64,000 nucleotides of DNA from Caldilineaceae bacterium. Lineage in GTDB: Bacteria > Chloroflexota > Anaerolineae > Caldilineales > Caldilineaceae. Location: assembly GCA_020846635.1 (NCBI GenBank), contig JADLDO010000014.1, positions 124,001 through 188,000 on the forward strand, read 5' to 3'. The first letter of the stretch is position 1, and each line of letters begins with the position of its first letter. The translations under genes and the position numbers were made by a program. The notes under the pieces were generated by a model. That model saw only the letters and a list, made by a program, of their open reading frames with translations, did not search any database and was not told the DNA's origin. Positions 53,220-62,775 of the stretch are shown here, in pieces.

Positions 53220-53263
53220 AAGCGGGTTTGAGGGGAGAGCTAGCTCTCCCCTCAAACCCGCTT
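53220..53263. terminator. Perfect 44-base palindrome between binding protein and DppB
   Basis: A 22-base arm is followed at once by its exact complement, centred on AGCT at 53240-53243, with no spacer. In RNA it gives a long hairpin just after the binding-protein stop. It is likely an mRNA stabiliser or partial terminator. Confidence 0.7.
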
Positions 53264-53306
53264 CTACCTACCCCACTTCTATCTACGATGACTATCAACC
53301 CAAATG

Positions 53307-55019
53307 CTATTCGCCAATCGTCCACAACTGCACATCATCCCAGTTGTACTGGTCATAGGTAAGTGTCACGTTGTCGGCTGCGGCGGTGATGAGCGGGTCC
53401 ACCCACAACGGCAACACCGGCAATTCCTGGTTGATGATTTCCGTCAGCTCTTGGTAAATAGGCTCGCGATCGGCCTGTGTCACCGTGCTCTTGCCCGCCT
53501 GTACCAGCTCTGTGACGCGGTCGTTGCAATAACGCGTGCCATTAAAGCCATTGGGATAGAGCTGACCACAGACAAAGAAGTTGTTGGCCGCGACATTCGG
53601 GTCAGCGCCAGCGCCATAGGGAACCATCGTCACATCGAATGTACCATTTTGATAGAAATTCTCGACAAAAGTCGGGCCATCCACGGTGCGCGGTACCATG
53701 TTGATCCCCGCCTCGGCAAACATCTGCTGCATAACCGCATGGACGGGCTGCACCTGGGGGGCCAAGACCATCCAATCTACTTCCCAACTGTTGTCCCAGT
53801 TGATCGATGCCAGCAGTTCGCGCGCGGCTTCCACATCATAGTCATATTCCACCAGGTCAGGAGAACAAGCCCATTCCTGAAGGAAGGGACAGGTCTGGCG
53901 CTTCGGCAATCCCTCCAGCACATCGTTAATTAGCGCATCCAAATCCAGCGCATGATAGAGCGCCTGTCGAAACTCCGGTGTACGCATGGCGCTCTTCTTG
54001 GGGTCGTCTTTGCTCTGATCCGAATCGACAAAGAGGCTGGTGGGCGACGGTGATGGTTGGAGGTAGGTAACAATGCCCTCTAGGCTGCTCATCCGGTTAT
54101 ACTCAGTGGTCGGCACTCCCTGAGCAATATCGATCTCCCCATTTTCCAGCGCCACCAAGCGCGTATTGTTGTCGGGAATAACCAGGATGCGGATGCGCTC
54201 GATCTGGGGTGCGCCGCGGAAATAGTCGGGGTTGGCAACCAGCTCAAAGTATTGGTCAGTCTCATAGTGGTCGAAAACATAGGGTCCCAAGCCCGGATAG
54301 GGCCGTCGTGTTGCATATTCGGAGGTGGCAAATGCCTCCGGTGAAATAGACTCCACCACATGCTTCGGCAGCATGGTATGGCCGTTGGTGATCGCCATAT
54401 CCACCAAGAAAATGGCGCTTGGCTCACGGAGCGTAAACTTCACTTCATAATCGCCCAATGCCTCGATGCCGCTGACCGTGGTTGCTGTCCCCGCGGCGAA
54501 CTCCTCCGCACCGGCGATAACCTTGAAGTTATTGTGCAGGCGTGCGCCCATCGCCGGTGTCAGGATGCGCTCAAAGGTAAAGACCACATCTTCGGCAGTG
54601 AAAGGCTCCCCATCGTGCCAGGTCACTCCTTCGCGCAATTTGAAGGTAAAGACCGTTCCATCCTCCGACACTTCCCAACTCTCTGCCAGGTCGCCCATCA
54701 ATTGCCCCTCGCGGTCAAAGGTCACCAACTTGGCATTAGTCCACTTCTGCGTAAAGCCCTCAATCCCCTGCACAACATCCAGCGGATTGAAGTTATTGGG
54801 CCGTTGGCTATAGCCAAAGCGCAACAAGCCGCCCGATGCATCCCCTTCTGCTGTGGCGGGTTCACTTGCTTCTGTTGCCGCTTCCGCCGGTTCGGCAGCC
54901 GGAGCAGGGGCAGCGGGTTCGGTGGGCGTGGTTGGCGTACACGCAGCCAGGATCATGCTGAGCAGAAGCGCCAGTGCCAGCATCCCCCGCGTGCGCGGCC
55001 ACAAGATCAATCGCATCAT
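53307..55019 (-). CDS. Peptide-type ABC substrate-binding lipoprotein (SBP_bac_5)
   Basis: The protein has 570 residues from the ATG at 55019, chosen because AAGGAG lies just upstream and the lipoprotein signal peptide (lipobox LAAC, Cys27) starts there; the frame is open further. A Glu/Ala/Thr-rich linker follows, then the SBP_bac_5 domain with LAESWEVSEDGTVFTFKLRE, TWHDGEPFTAEDVVFTFERI and FRQALYHALDLDALIND. It binds a peptide or similar solute for the permeases encoded downstream. Confidence 0.92.
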   Translation of the reverse strand: MMRLILWPRTRGMLALALLLSMILAACTPTTPTEPAAPAPAAEPAEAATEASEPATAEGDASGGLLRFGYSQRPNNFNPLDVVQGIEGFTQKWTNAKLVTFDREGQLMGDLAESWEVSEDGTVFTFKLREGVTWHDGEPFTAEDVVFTFERILTPAMGARLHNNFKVIAGAEEFAAGTATTVSGIEALGDYEVKFTLREPSAIFLVDMAITNGHTMLPKHVVESISPEAFATSEYATRRPYPGLGPYVFDHYETDQYFELVANPDYFRGAPQIERIRILVIPDNNTRLVALENGEIDIAQGVPTTEYNRMSSLEGIVTYLQPSPSPTSLFVDSDQSKDDPKKSAMRTPEFRQALYHALDLDALINDVLEGLPKRQTCPFLQEWACSPDLVEYDYDVEAARELLASINWDNSWEVDWMVLAPQVQPVHAVMQQMFAEAGINMVPRTVDGPTFVENFYQNGTFDVTMVPYGAGADPNVAANNFFVCGQLYPNGFNGTRYCNDRVTELVQAGKSTVTQADREPIYQELTEIINQELPVLPLWVDPLITAAADNVTLTYDQYNWDDVQLWTIGE

Positions 55020-55177
55020 GATCGTTCTCCTTGTGGTTCGTTCTGTGTACCGTTGGGGCGCACCAGAATCACGATTGCGCCGAAGCGGCCTCAACCTGAA
55101 ACTACCCGATATACGTCCGCAAGCGATAGGAGGCCATTTCAAAACCTACAGCTCGCCAAAACGCCAATGCGCGTGGA

Positions 55178-55900
55178 TCAATAATCTGCGGGCGACCGAA
55201 AAATTACATCCAACTGGCCGATGCTCAACGGCACAAAGCCCCGCTGCATCTGCTCCAGCGCCAGGTCAATATGCTGTTGACCGTTACGCAGCGTAAAGAG
55301 CAAATGTCCCGGCAGCAGCGCATCCACCCTGCGATTCGCCAGCCGTGGCAAAAACTCTCGATAGGGAGCCAACTCTGACCCTGCATAATTGATCAAGCCG
55401 ATCAATCCATTCTGAAAGACAATGTCAGCAGCAAAGAGCGCGCGATAGCCATCGACCTCCAGCAAGTAGGCGCAGATGCCGGGGCTGTGTCCTGGCACTT
55501 GGATCGCTTCGAGGCACAAGTCGCCCACAGCAATCCGGTCGCCATGCTGGATACCCACGTCAACCGGACAGGGGATGCTCCCCGCCCTATCCATCTCTAA
55601 CAGTGCCCGCTCTGTTTCCGGCAGATAAACCCGCGCCCCCAATTCTGCACGCCAACCCGCCGCGCCTCGCGCGTGGTCTGTATGCGAATGGGTCAGGATG
55701 ATATGCCGGATGCGCGCCGGTTCCAGCCCATCCTCAAGTAGATTGCGCCGGATCATCGCATAGGAGGCAGGACGCCCACCCCCCGCGTCGATCATCGCCA
55801 GTTCGCTGCCCCCATCCACCACATAAACATGGCAATCCCACGCGTCAGAAAGCCCAAACTCGGCACTGCCGGCGAGATAGATACGCGGATGTAATCGCAT
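55178..55900 (-). CDS. Metallo-beta-lactamase-fold hydrolase
   Basis: The 240-residue protein has the dinuclear zinc motif HxHxDH at 71-76 (THSHTDHARG), the later His in HSPGICAYLLEV and the Asp region LFAADIVF. It resembles the glyoxalase II/lactonase-like and general MBL-fold hydrolases. The substrate is unknown. It lies 16 bases downstream of the threonine synthase-like gene on the same strand and probably shares its transcript. Confidence 0.88.
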   Translation of the reverse strand: MRLHPRIYLAGSAEFGLSDAWDCHVYVVDGGSELAMIDAGGGRPASYAMIRRNLLEDGLEPARIRHIILTHSHTDHARGAAGWRAELGARVYLPETERALLEMDRAGSIPCPVDVGIQHGDRIAVGDLCLEAIQVPGHSPGICAYLLEVDGYRALFAADIVFQNGLIGLINYAGSELAPYREFLPRLANRRVDALLPGHLLFTLRNGQQHIDLALEQMQRGFVPLSIGQLDVIFRSPADY

Positions 55901-55915
55901 GATCGACCCGGTGAT

Positions 55916-57154
55916 TCAACGCCCTGCCAGGAGCAAAATCTCATCGGCTTTGATCAGCGGCAGCGGCACATGCTCAACCATGCGCTGGATGGCGTTGGCA
56001 TCCTTAAACCCAATGCCCGTCAGCACACAGACCACGCGCTCATCACCGCGCAGCCGTCCAGTCGCCCGATCCGCTTCCACACCCGCCAGGCTGATCGCCG
56101 CGGCCGGTTCAACGAAAAGCCCTTCCTGTCTGGCGAGTTTGGCTTGCGCCGCGTAGGTCGCTTCATCGTCAATCGTCAAGGACCACCCACCCGATGCCGC
56201 CAACGTCTGCAAGACCAACTCGCCATCCGCTGGCGCGGCCAGTTGCAGCCCGGAGATATCGCTCTTACATTCCGCAATCGGCTCTACCTTGCTGCTGCCC
56301 TTGAGCCACGCCTGGTGAATGGCATCGCACCCGGCAGGCTGCACAGCCACAATACGCGGGGTGCGTGTCGCATAGCCCGCTGCCTGCCACTCGACGAAGC
56401 CGCGCCAAATCGCAGCACACAAGCCACCACCACCTACCGGCACATAGACCACGTCGGGCACTTCCCCCTGCAACTGCTCGGCAATCTCATAGGAGATGGT
56501 CTTGACCCCCTCCATTGCATGTGGGCTAAAGGCATGGGCCGTCACCAGCATCAACCATTCGTTTGCCTGGCAGACCTTGCGGATATTCGCCCATGCGCTC
56601 AACTCCGCTGCCGGGTCATAGCCCATGCGCTCCACAGCCATGACCTGCGGCCCATAGGCCATAATCTGGGCAATCTTGGCGCGCGCCGCCTTCTCCAATG
56701 TAAAGAGATAGCCATCCACGCCCGCGCGCACCCCATACGCCGCCATCGCCGCGCCCGCATTGCCCGACGAGGTTGCTGCCCATGCGCGCTTGCCCAACTC
56801 GCGCAGCCGCGCCATGCCCACAGCGGCAATCCGATCTTTGTACGATCCGGTAGGATTAGAGCCTTCCAACTTAAAGTGTAACTCCCTGACCCCGATCGCT
56901 TGCTCAAGACGCCCCGAACGCAGCAGCGGCGTATTGCCCTCGCCCAAACTCACGGCAGAAGCGACGTCGCGCAGGGGCAAATGCGCCCCATAACGCCACA
57001 GCCCTGGCTGCTCCGGGCGCACCTCTATGGCAGGATCGGCATAGGCAACAACGAGAATACCATCGCAGTCGGGACAGAGGCTGATGTCAGCATCCGGCCC
57101 ATGCCATTCGCAACGGCTACATTCCAGACTAAATTGAGTTGCAATCTCTGTCAT
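55916..57154 (-). CDS. Threonine synthase-like pyridoxal-phosphate enzyme with zinc ribbon
   Basis: The 412-residue protein has an N-terminal zinc-ribbon (Cys12-x2-Cys15 and Cys27-x2-Cys30) that marks one threonine synthase group, then the fold-II core with the PLP lysine Lys106 in GSYKDR and SSGNAGAAMAAYG for phosphate binding. A serine/threonine dehydratase-like role is possible, since the neighbours are catabolic rather than homoserine genes. The true reaction is not certain. It precedes the MBL hydrolase gene. Confidence 0.85.
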   Translation of the reverse strand: MTEIATQFSLECSRCEWHGPDADISLCPDCDGILVVAYADPAIEVRPEQPGLWRYGAHLPLRDVASAVSLGEGNTPLLRSGRLEQAIGVRELHFKLEGSNPTGSYKDRIAAVGMARLRELGKRAWAATSSGNAGAAMAAYGVRAGVDGYLFTLEKAARAKIAQIMAYGPQVMAVERMGYDPAAELSAWANIRKVCQANEWLMLVTAHAFSPHAMEGVKTISYEIAEQLQGEVPDVVYVPVGGGGLCAAIWRGFVEWQAAGYATRTPRIVAVQPAGCDAIHQAWLKGSSKVEPIAECKSDISGLQLAAPADGELVLQTLAASGGWSLTIDDEATYAAQAKLARQEGLFVEPAAAISLAGVEADRATGRLRGDERVVCVLTGIGFKDANAIQRMVEHVPLPLIKADEILLLAGR

Positions 57155-57346
57155 CGTTTTACTACCATCGCCTTAAGTATCATTGATGTTACGCACCTAC
57201 CCGCCGGAGGATAATACAAATTAACTGAATAGATTGGTAACTCATCCAACGGCGATCGGTTGCCTTGTCATGCCGGTCCCCCCTGTAAGGGTAGGCATCC
57301 CTCTGGAAGCGAGGTGGCATAGAGACCCCTGCGGAGCCCTAGGCGG
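57155..57346. other. 192-base gap with some secondary structure
   Basis: No gene seen. It holds an ATGCC/GGCAT hairpin (about 57269-57298), a CCTC/GAGG hairpin and CCTAG/CTAGG around the dehydrogenase stop. I could not match any known RNA class. Confidence 0.3.
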
Positions 57347-58417
57347 CTAGGCATCATCCCAGCGGAACATGACACCCAACCAACCTTCGCCCCCCTGTGC
57401 CATCTGCTCATAAAGCGCAGGGGCCTCGCGATAATCCACCAAGTGGCTCACCAACGGATCAACCTGGAGCGCACCGCGCCGGATCAAATCCCAGATCACA
57501 TGATGGTTGCGCGGCCGCGACCAGGGCCAATAGGGATGTGGTTCGCTCATGCCCGTCTCATACGAGCCCATCACCTTGAGTTCGCGCCGCAGCAGTTCAT
57601 GAGACTCAATCGTCACCTGTCCTGCCGTGGCCCCAATCAGCACAATGCGCCCCCGATCCGCCGCGGCCTTGAGCAAGGTTGGGTAATTGCCGATATACGA
57701 AGTCGCATGGATCTGCACATCCGCGCCGCCATCCGGCGCTAATCCAGGCAATGCGCCCCGAAAGCGAAAGGGGGTTTGGGTCAGGTCACGGATCGCGCTA
57801 ACAACATCTCGTTCCGCCACGTTCACCACATGGCTTGCCCCCAGCGACTTCGCCAGTTCCAGGCGTGCCGGAACCATGTCCAGCCCGATCACTGGATACG
57901 CGCCCGATATGCGCGCAAGCTGCACCGCCAGCAATCCAATCACGCCCTGTCCATGCACCGCCACCGACTCACCGATCTGGATCTGTGCGCGGCGGATTCC
58001 ATGCAAGGCAATATCACCCAAAACACAAAAGGCCGCCGGAACATCGTCCAGATCATCAGGCAGCCGCTCCAACATAAACTGCTGCGGGATGCCTTCAGCA
58101 GCATATGCCAGCCCAGGTGTCACCAGCCAATGCGTGCCGTGATTGCCGCCACACAGCACCCGGTCACCGACCTGCCACCCCGTCACCTCGCTGCCAACCT
58201 CGGCCACGGTTCCCAGCGCGGTATAGCCCATGCCCACGCTAGGAAAGTTGCCACCCGGCGCACCCCGGCGCGAACGGATGCCGTTGACCTCGCTCCCTGC
58301 CGAAACCTGCGTCACCCGAATCCGCACCAGGACCTGATCCGGCTTTGGCCTGGGAACCTCATAGGTTTCAATCTTGACGCTGCCATCCGCCTGTAGAACT
58401 GCGCGTTTCCCTTCCAC
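57347..58417 (-). CDS. MDR-family dehydrogenase, zinc-motif-lacking type
   Basis: The 356-residue enzyme starts at the GTG at 58417 behind AAGAAAGAG; the open frame further upstream overlaps the next gene. It has the medium-chain dehydrogenase fold with NAD(P) motif HGQGVIGLLAVQLA. The usual catalytic-zinc GHE motif is GMGYTALG, so the zinc is probably absent or bound otherwise. Similar proteins act on sugars or in tetrapyrrole-like ketone reduction. It lies 20 bases downstream of the Gfo/Idh stop and likely works in the same sugar pathway. Confidence 0.82.
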   Translation of the reverse strand: MEGKRAVLQADGSVKIETYEVPRPKPDQVLVRIRVTQVSAGSEVNGIRSRRGAPGGNFPSVGMGYTALGTVAEVGSEVTGWQVGDRVLCGGNHGTHWLVTPGLAYAAEGIPQQFMLERLPDDLDDVPAAFCVLGDIALHGIRRAQIQIGESVAVHGQGVIGLLAVQLARISGAYPVIGLDMVPARLELAKSLGASHVVNVAERDVVSAIRDLTQTPFRFRGALPGLAPDGGADVQIHATSYIGNYPTLLKAAADRGRIVLIGATAGQVTIESHELLRRELKVMGSYETGMSEPHPYWPWSRPRNHHVIWDLIRRGALQVDPLVSHLVDYREAPALYEQMAQGGEGWLGVMFRWDDA

Positions 58418-58437
58418 CCTACACTCTTTCTTGTTGG

Positions 58438-59505
58438 TTAAGCGGGAACACCTTGCGCCAGCGGCAGATCCACACGCACATTGCCCTGGTGGTGTGACTT
58501 GAGCATTGCCAGCATGATCTCCAGAGTCTTGCGTGCCTCGCGCCCCGATGAAACCAGCGGTTTGCCACTCTCCAAGCAATCGACCAACTCTGCTACCGCC
58601 GCCGCCTGGTAGGTAAACATATAGTCACCCGGCAAGATCGTGGAATATGACCACTCGTAATGGCTAATGCCCCGGATCAGCGTCAACCCACGATCCGAAA
58701 TCTCAATACGCCCGTTGTCAAAGGTCAGATCAAATTGCGACCCCGGCATGGGAACCTTGACGCTGTTGTAATAGCCGCGTACCCCATTGGCAAAGCGGAT
58801 ATAGGCCGAAGCGGATGGATCGGTGTTGGGATCATGCCCGCCATCGCTCTTATACTCGGTGAAATGCTCAAAGCCCTCTTCCAACTCGGCAAAAACCCAA
58901 ATGGGGTCAGATTCAGCGAAAAAGACAATCACATCGACCATATGCGTGCCATTGCGAAAGAGCATCGAGCGTGGGCTGTACATGTTCGAGACAACCGTAC
59001 GCAGCCGCCCCAAATCTCCCTGCCGCGCCAGTTCACGCGCCTTCTGAAAAGTAGGCGACCAACGCCGCGTATGCTCCACCGAAAGCAGCGCCCCATTCGC
59101 CTCCGCCGCGGCAATCATGCGGTCGGCATCGGCGAGCGTGGTCGCAATCGGCTTTTCGCACAGGATGGCCCTGGCTCCCCCCTCTGCCGCGGCAACGGTA
59201 ATATCAGCGTGCAGATGGTCCGGCGTCACCACGCTCACCAGTTCAGGCTTCTCCTGGCGCAGCATCTCTTGATAGTCGGTATAAAGCCGCACCTCCGGCC
59301 ATACATCACCCCATCGTGTGCGGAAATCTTCCAGTGCCTGCGGGCGAATGTCACAGACTGCCGTGAGTTCAGTCGCCGGGTGACGATGATATGCCGCGGC
59401 ATGTGAGCGCGGCATCCCCCCAAATAGCGGAGTCTCCGCCGGTTCAGCGGGACGATTCGCCCCAATTCCAGTTAAACCAACGATCACTGCCTTGTAAGAT
59501 TGCAT
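58438..59505 (-). CDS. Gfo/Idh/MocA family oxidoreductase
   Basis: The 355-residue protein has the N-terminal dinucleotide fold (VIVGLTGIGANRPAE), the catalytic-Lys motif ILCEKPIATTL and a C-terminal sheet with the conserved HMVDVIVFF region. It likely oxidises a sugar or inositol hydroxyl with NAD(P). It is the middle of three minus-strand oxidoreductase genes, the second Gfo/Idh and the MDR dehydrogenase being its neighbours. Confidence 0.88.
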   Translation of the reverse strand: MQSYKAVIVGLTGIGANRPAEPAETPLFGGMPRSHAAAYHRHPATELTAVCDIRPQALEDFRTRWGDVWPEVRLYTDYQEMLRQEKPELVSVVTPDHLHADITVAAAEGGARAILCEKPIATTLADADRMIAAAEANGALLSVEHTRRWSPTFQKARELARQGDLGRLRTVVSNMYSPRSMLFRNGTHMVDVIVFFAESDPIWVFAELEEGFEHFTEYKSDGGHDPNTDPSASAYIRFANGVRGYYNSVKVPMPGSQFDLTFDNGRIEISDRGLTLIRGISHYEWSYSTILPGDYMFTYQAAAVAELVDCLESGKPLVSSGREARKTLEIMLAMLKSHHQGNVRVDLPLAQGVPA

Positions 59506-59563
59506 AAAGGGTCTGCTCTCTAGTCTGATTATGGGATGGTAACAGGCACTTTTTCCGCACTCG

Positions 59564-60670
59564 TTAGGCCGTCACAAGTTGTTCAATCTCGACGCGCTTG
59601 CCCGTCCGGCTCGACTCATACGCAGCATCCACAATGCGCGCCACAATCAGCGCATCTTCCCCCGTTGTCCACGGTGTCGTGCCCTGCTGTGCGCTTGCAA
59701 TAAAGCGGCGGATAAAGTCCTCGCCGGACTTGCCCCCATAGGCGGGTGACGTACCGGCGACATACTGGCTGGCCCATTGGGGCGCGCCCGCCCAATCGGG
59801 GTGTGCCGATTCCGCCTTCAATTCTGACGGCGCGCCTGGCGAGCTCCAGTGAATACGCCCCAACCGTCCATTGATGCCAATATAGGTGTCATAGCCTGCC
59901 GAGTTATGATAACCACCACCACTCAGGGCAAGGATATAGCCGACATGCAGCGAAGCCACAGCCCCCGACTTGAGCCGCAATGACAACACTGCCACATCTT
60001 CCACATCAATCTTTTCACCGGAGCGCGTTGCCACCTCTGCTTGCACCGAGACAATTTCGTCCTGCGTGATGTAACGCATGAGGTCAATGTAATGGCAGCC
60101 CAGCCACGACAACATACCGCCACCCGCCTTTTCCTTATCAAAGAGCCAATGTTCAGGCTTGCGGAAGCGCACTGCTGTCGTAATCATGCGCATCTCCACC
60201 GTCATCAGCGGCCCCAATGCCCCCGCTGCCACGATGCGGCGCGCCTCTTGAATCACGGCATTGGCCCGGTTCTGATAGCAGACACCCAACTGACGCCCGG
60301 CACGCTTGGCCGCGGCAATGACTTCACTCGTTTCCGCCGCATTACGCCCAATCGGCTTTTCCGCCATCACATGCTTACCCGCATCCAAACAGCGAATGAA
60401 AATATCCTTGCCCAGATCGTTACGCAGCGCAGCAATCACAAAATAAAGATCGGGCTGCGCCAGTAACTCACCCAAGTTGGTGTAGGTTCCGACCACCTTA
60501 TCCGGCAGTTCCTTGCGCACGCGCGCCAAAGCCTCCTCGCTGCTGTCCCAAAGGTAGATGCGCTCTACTTCGGGCAATTGTTGGAGCGTGCGAAGATGGG
60601 CCAGCGAGTGCGGATGCTCCACCCCCAACAGCGCCGCGGAGACCGGATTGATCTTCTGAATGTCACTCAC
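59564..60670 (-). CDS. Gfo/Idh/MocA family oxidoreductase
   Basis: The 368-residue protein has AALLGVEHPHSLAHLRTL at the nucleotide fold, VMAEKPIGRNA with the catalytic Lys, and WLGCHYIDLMRY with the His and Asp of the active site. It differs clearly from its neighbour at 58438, so the two probably act on different steps. It starts 86 bases after the DppC-type permease stop and may be the first gene of the oxidoreductase group. Confidence 0.88.
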   Translation of the reverse strand: MSDIQKINPVSAALLGVEHPHSLAHLRTLQQLPEVERIYLWDSSEEALARVRKELPDKVVGTYTNLGELLAQPDLYFVIAALRNDLGKDIFIRCLDAGKHVMAEKPIGRNAAETSEVIAAAKRAGRQLGVCYQNRANAVIQEARRIVAAGALGPLMTVEMRMITTAVRFRKPEHWLFDKEKAGGGMLSWLGCHYIDLMRYITQDEIVSVQAEVATRSGEKIDVEDVAVLSLRLKSGAVASLHVGYILALSGGGYHNSAGYDTYIGINGRLGRIHWSSPGAPSELKAESAHPDWAGAPQWASQYVAGTSPAYGGKSGEDFIRRFIASAQQGTTPWTTGEDALIVARIVDAAYESSRTGKRVEIEQLVTA

Positions 60671-60755
60671 ACCTACATCCTTGTCTAGCTTGTCTATATG
60701 TTTTGGTAATGTTTTGGTAAATTTGGTGGCAACTTGTCTTACCTAATCCCCTTAC

Positions 60756-61685
60756 CTAATCCAAGGTCATGCGTGGATCCAGCGCATCGCGCAAACCGTC
60801 TCCAATAAAGTTAATCGCAAGCACACAAAGGCTAATCATCAGCCCCGGTGGAATCCACAGCCAGGGGAACGATTCAATCAACTGAATCGACTGCGACTCA
60901 TTCAGCATGTTGCCCCAACTCGGTGTTGGAACCTGCACGCCAAGCCCCAAAAAGCTCAAACTCGCCTCGGTGAGGATCGCCCCGGCAATGCCAAAGCTAC
61001 CGGCAACGGTGATCGGCCCCACAATGCTGGGCAAGATATGCCGCCGCAAAATCTGCTCTTCGGGAACCCCCGAAGCCTTCGCTGCCAGCACAAAATCCAC
61101 CGTACGAATGGATAATACCTGGCTGCGTACCAAACGCGCCACGCCTGTCCATGAGATCAGCCCAATTGCAAACATGACATTTTGTAGACCGGGGCCAATA
61201 ATGGCAACGATACTGATCAGGATCACAATCACAGGAAAGGCCATCACCGTATCCGTGATACGCATGATGATCGCATCGACCCGCCCGCCATAATAGCCCG
61301 CCAGACCACCCAACACCGTACCAATCGTCATAAAGATCAGCACAGCAAAAAAGCCCACAGCCAGCGAAACCCGCCCGCCATAGACCACGCGGCTCAACAC
61401 ATCGCGCCCGATCAGGTCAGTGCCCAGCGGATGCTCCGCACTCGGCGCTTGGCGCACAGCACGCAGATCGGTCTTTTCCGGCGGGATGGGTGCGACCAGC
61501 GGCGCGAGTGGAAAAGTTACCAAAGTCAGGATCACCATAAAGACGGACGCAATCACCGCCAGACGATGGCGCAGAAAGCGACGAAACGCCCTCCTGCCGG
61601 GCGACTCGATCTCGGTGCGCTGCATCTCCAGAGCCGCCGTCCGGCGTACAACGCCATTCGATTGTAATTCGTCTTGAACAGCCAT
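60756..61685 (-). CDS. Peptide-type ABC transporter permease, DppC/OppC type
   Basis: The 309-residue permease has six helices, the coupling segment ASGVPEEQILRRHILPS and the hallmark ILTEASLSFLGLGVQVP. It lies 20 bases downstream of its DppB-type partner and has no ATPase gene in the window. The N-terminal 35 residues are charged and cytoplasmic. Confidence 0.92.
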   Translation of the reverse strand: MAVQDELQSNGVVRRTAALEMQRTEIESPGRRAFRRFLRHRLAVIASVFMVILTLVTFPLAPLVAPIPPEKTDLRAVRQAPSAEHPLGTDLIGRDVLSRVVYGGRVSLAVGFFAVLIFMTIGTVLGGLAGYYGGRVDAIIMRITDTVMAFPVIVILISIVAIIGPGLQNVMFAIGLISWTGVARLVRSQVLSIRTVDFVLAAKASGVPEEQILRRHILPSIVGPITVAGSFGIAGAILTEASLSFLGLGVQVPTPSWGNMLNESQSIQLIESFPWLWIPPGLMISLCVLAINFIGDGLRDALDPRMTLD

Positions 61686-61705
61686 CTATCACCTATTCAT
61701 TGGCC

Positions 61706-62677
61706 CTACTCATAGCGCACGCGTGGGTCAGCCACGGCATAGGTAAGGTCGGTTATCAGGTTGCTAACCACGATCACGAGCGCCGAAATTAACACCATCC
61801 CCATGATCAGCGGAATGTCGCGCGTCGTCACACCATCCAGATAGAGGCGGCCCATACCCGGCCAATTGAAGATTGTCTCGATCACAATCGCGCCACCAAA
61901 GAGGCTGGGCAACCGCAAGCCAATAATGGTGATAATGGGCAGCAGCGCATTGCGTAGGGTATGGCGAATGGTGATGAGCAGGGGCGACAAGCCTTTGCTG
62001 CGCGCCGTGGTGATGTAATCCTGGCGAATCACATCCAACATGCTCGCCCGCGTATAGCGCATGATCGACGCCGAGCTTTCAATCGCCAACACCAGCGCAG
62101 GCAGAGCCATATGATGCAAAATATCCAGGACTTGCCCGATTGGCCCCAAATTTTGACCAGGGGTGGAGTAGCCACTGGTGGGAAACCAATTCAATCGCAC
62201 CCCGAAAATATAGACAGCCGCAATCGCAGCAAAAAATCCAGGCACCGAGATGCCCATAAAGACAAAGCCCGTCAACGCATAATCGGCGAATGAATACTGG
62301 CGTAACGCTGTGTAGACACCAAGCGGCAGGCCAATGGCGATGGCAATCACCACAGCCACCACCATCAATTGCAGCGTCGCGGGCAAACGACGCCCAATTT
62401 CCTCGGCAACCGGCGTGCCGCTGAGGATGCGCGTACCCATATTACCCTGGAGTAGCTCCCCCATCCAACGCACATAGCGAATCGGTGCGGGCTGGTCTAG
62501 CCCATACCTTGCCCGCAGTGCCGCCGTGTCAATATTCCCGGCACTTCCTTCAGCCGTCATCAAAAGACCCGACACGGCATCGCCCGGAGCCAGTTCGATA
62601 AAAGTAAAGGTAATAATCGTGATACCAATCAAGACAGGTATCGATTGCAGCAGTCGTCGTAGTAAATAGCGGCCCAT
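61706..62677 (-). CDS. Peptide-type ABC transporter permease, DppB/OppB type
   Basis: The 323-residue permease starts GRYLLRRLLQSIPVLIGITI and LAPGDAVSGL, and has the coupling segment TTARSKGLSPLLITIRHTLR. A hairpin lies between it and the binding-protein gene (62697-62726), as in the other two systems of this kind in the window. Confidence 0.93.
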   Translation of the reverse strand: MGRYLLRRLLQSIPVLIGITIITFTFIELAPGDAVSGLLMTAEGSAGNIDTAALRARYGLDQPAPIRYVRWMGELLQGNMGTRILSGTPVAEEIGRRLPATLQLMVVAVVIAIAIGLPLGVYTALRQYSFADYALTGFVFMGISVPGFFAAIAAVYIFGVRLNWFPTSGYSTPGQNLGPIGQVLDILHHMALPALVLAIESSASIMRYTRASMLDVIRQDYITTARSKGLSPLLITIRHTLRNALLPIITIIGLRLPSLFGGAIVIETIFNWPGMGRLYLDGVTTRDIPLIMGMVLISALVIVVSNLITDLTYAVADPRVRYE

Positions 62678-62696
62678 AGTTGGCGTATGCCCATAC

Positions 62697-62726
62697 GGTG
62701 CGGCCCTGTTTTAGCAGAGCCGCACC
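62697..62726 (-). terminator. Intercistronic hairpin between binding protein and DppB
   Basis: GGTGCGGC (62697-62704) pairs with GCCGCACC (62719-62726), and inside it CTG pairs with CAG around TTTTAG. It lies 49 bases after the binding-protein stop. Confidence 0.55.
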
Positions 62727-62775
62727 GCACCCTTCTAGACTCAGAAACCGAGATGCTGTTGGCTAGCCAGAACGA

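Noticed and set aside
55020..55142. N-terminal extension of the binding protein to 55142
   Set aside because: The extra 41 residues are Arg-rich and precede the signal peptide; AAGGAG marks the ATG at 55019.
57155..57346. Possible riboswitch or structured RNA before the threonine synthase-like gene's downstream neighbour
   Set aside because: Only short hairpins of a kind expected by chance were found and no known class fits; it also lies mainly downstream of the dehydrogenase gene, not before a start codon at a normal leader distance.
58418..58579. N-terminal extension of the MDR dehydrogenase to 58579
   Set aside because: It overlaps the end of the upstream Gfo/Idh gene in another frame and shows no homology to the family; the GTG at 58417 with AAGAAAGAG fits the fold start.
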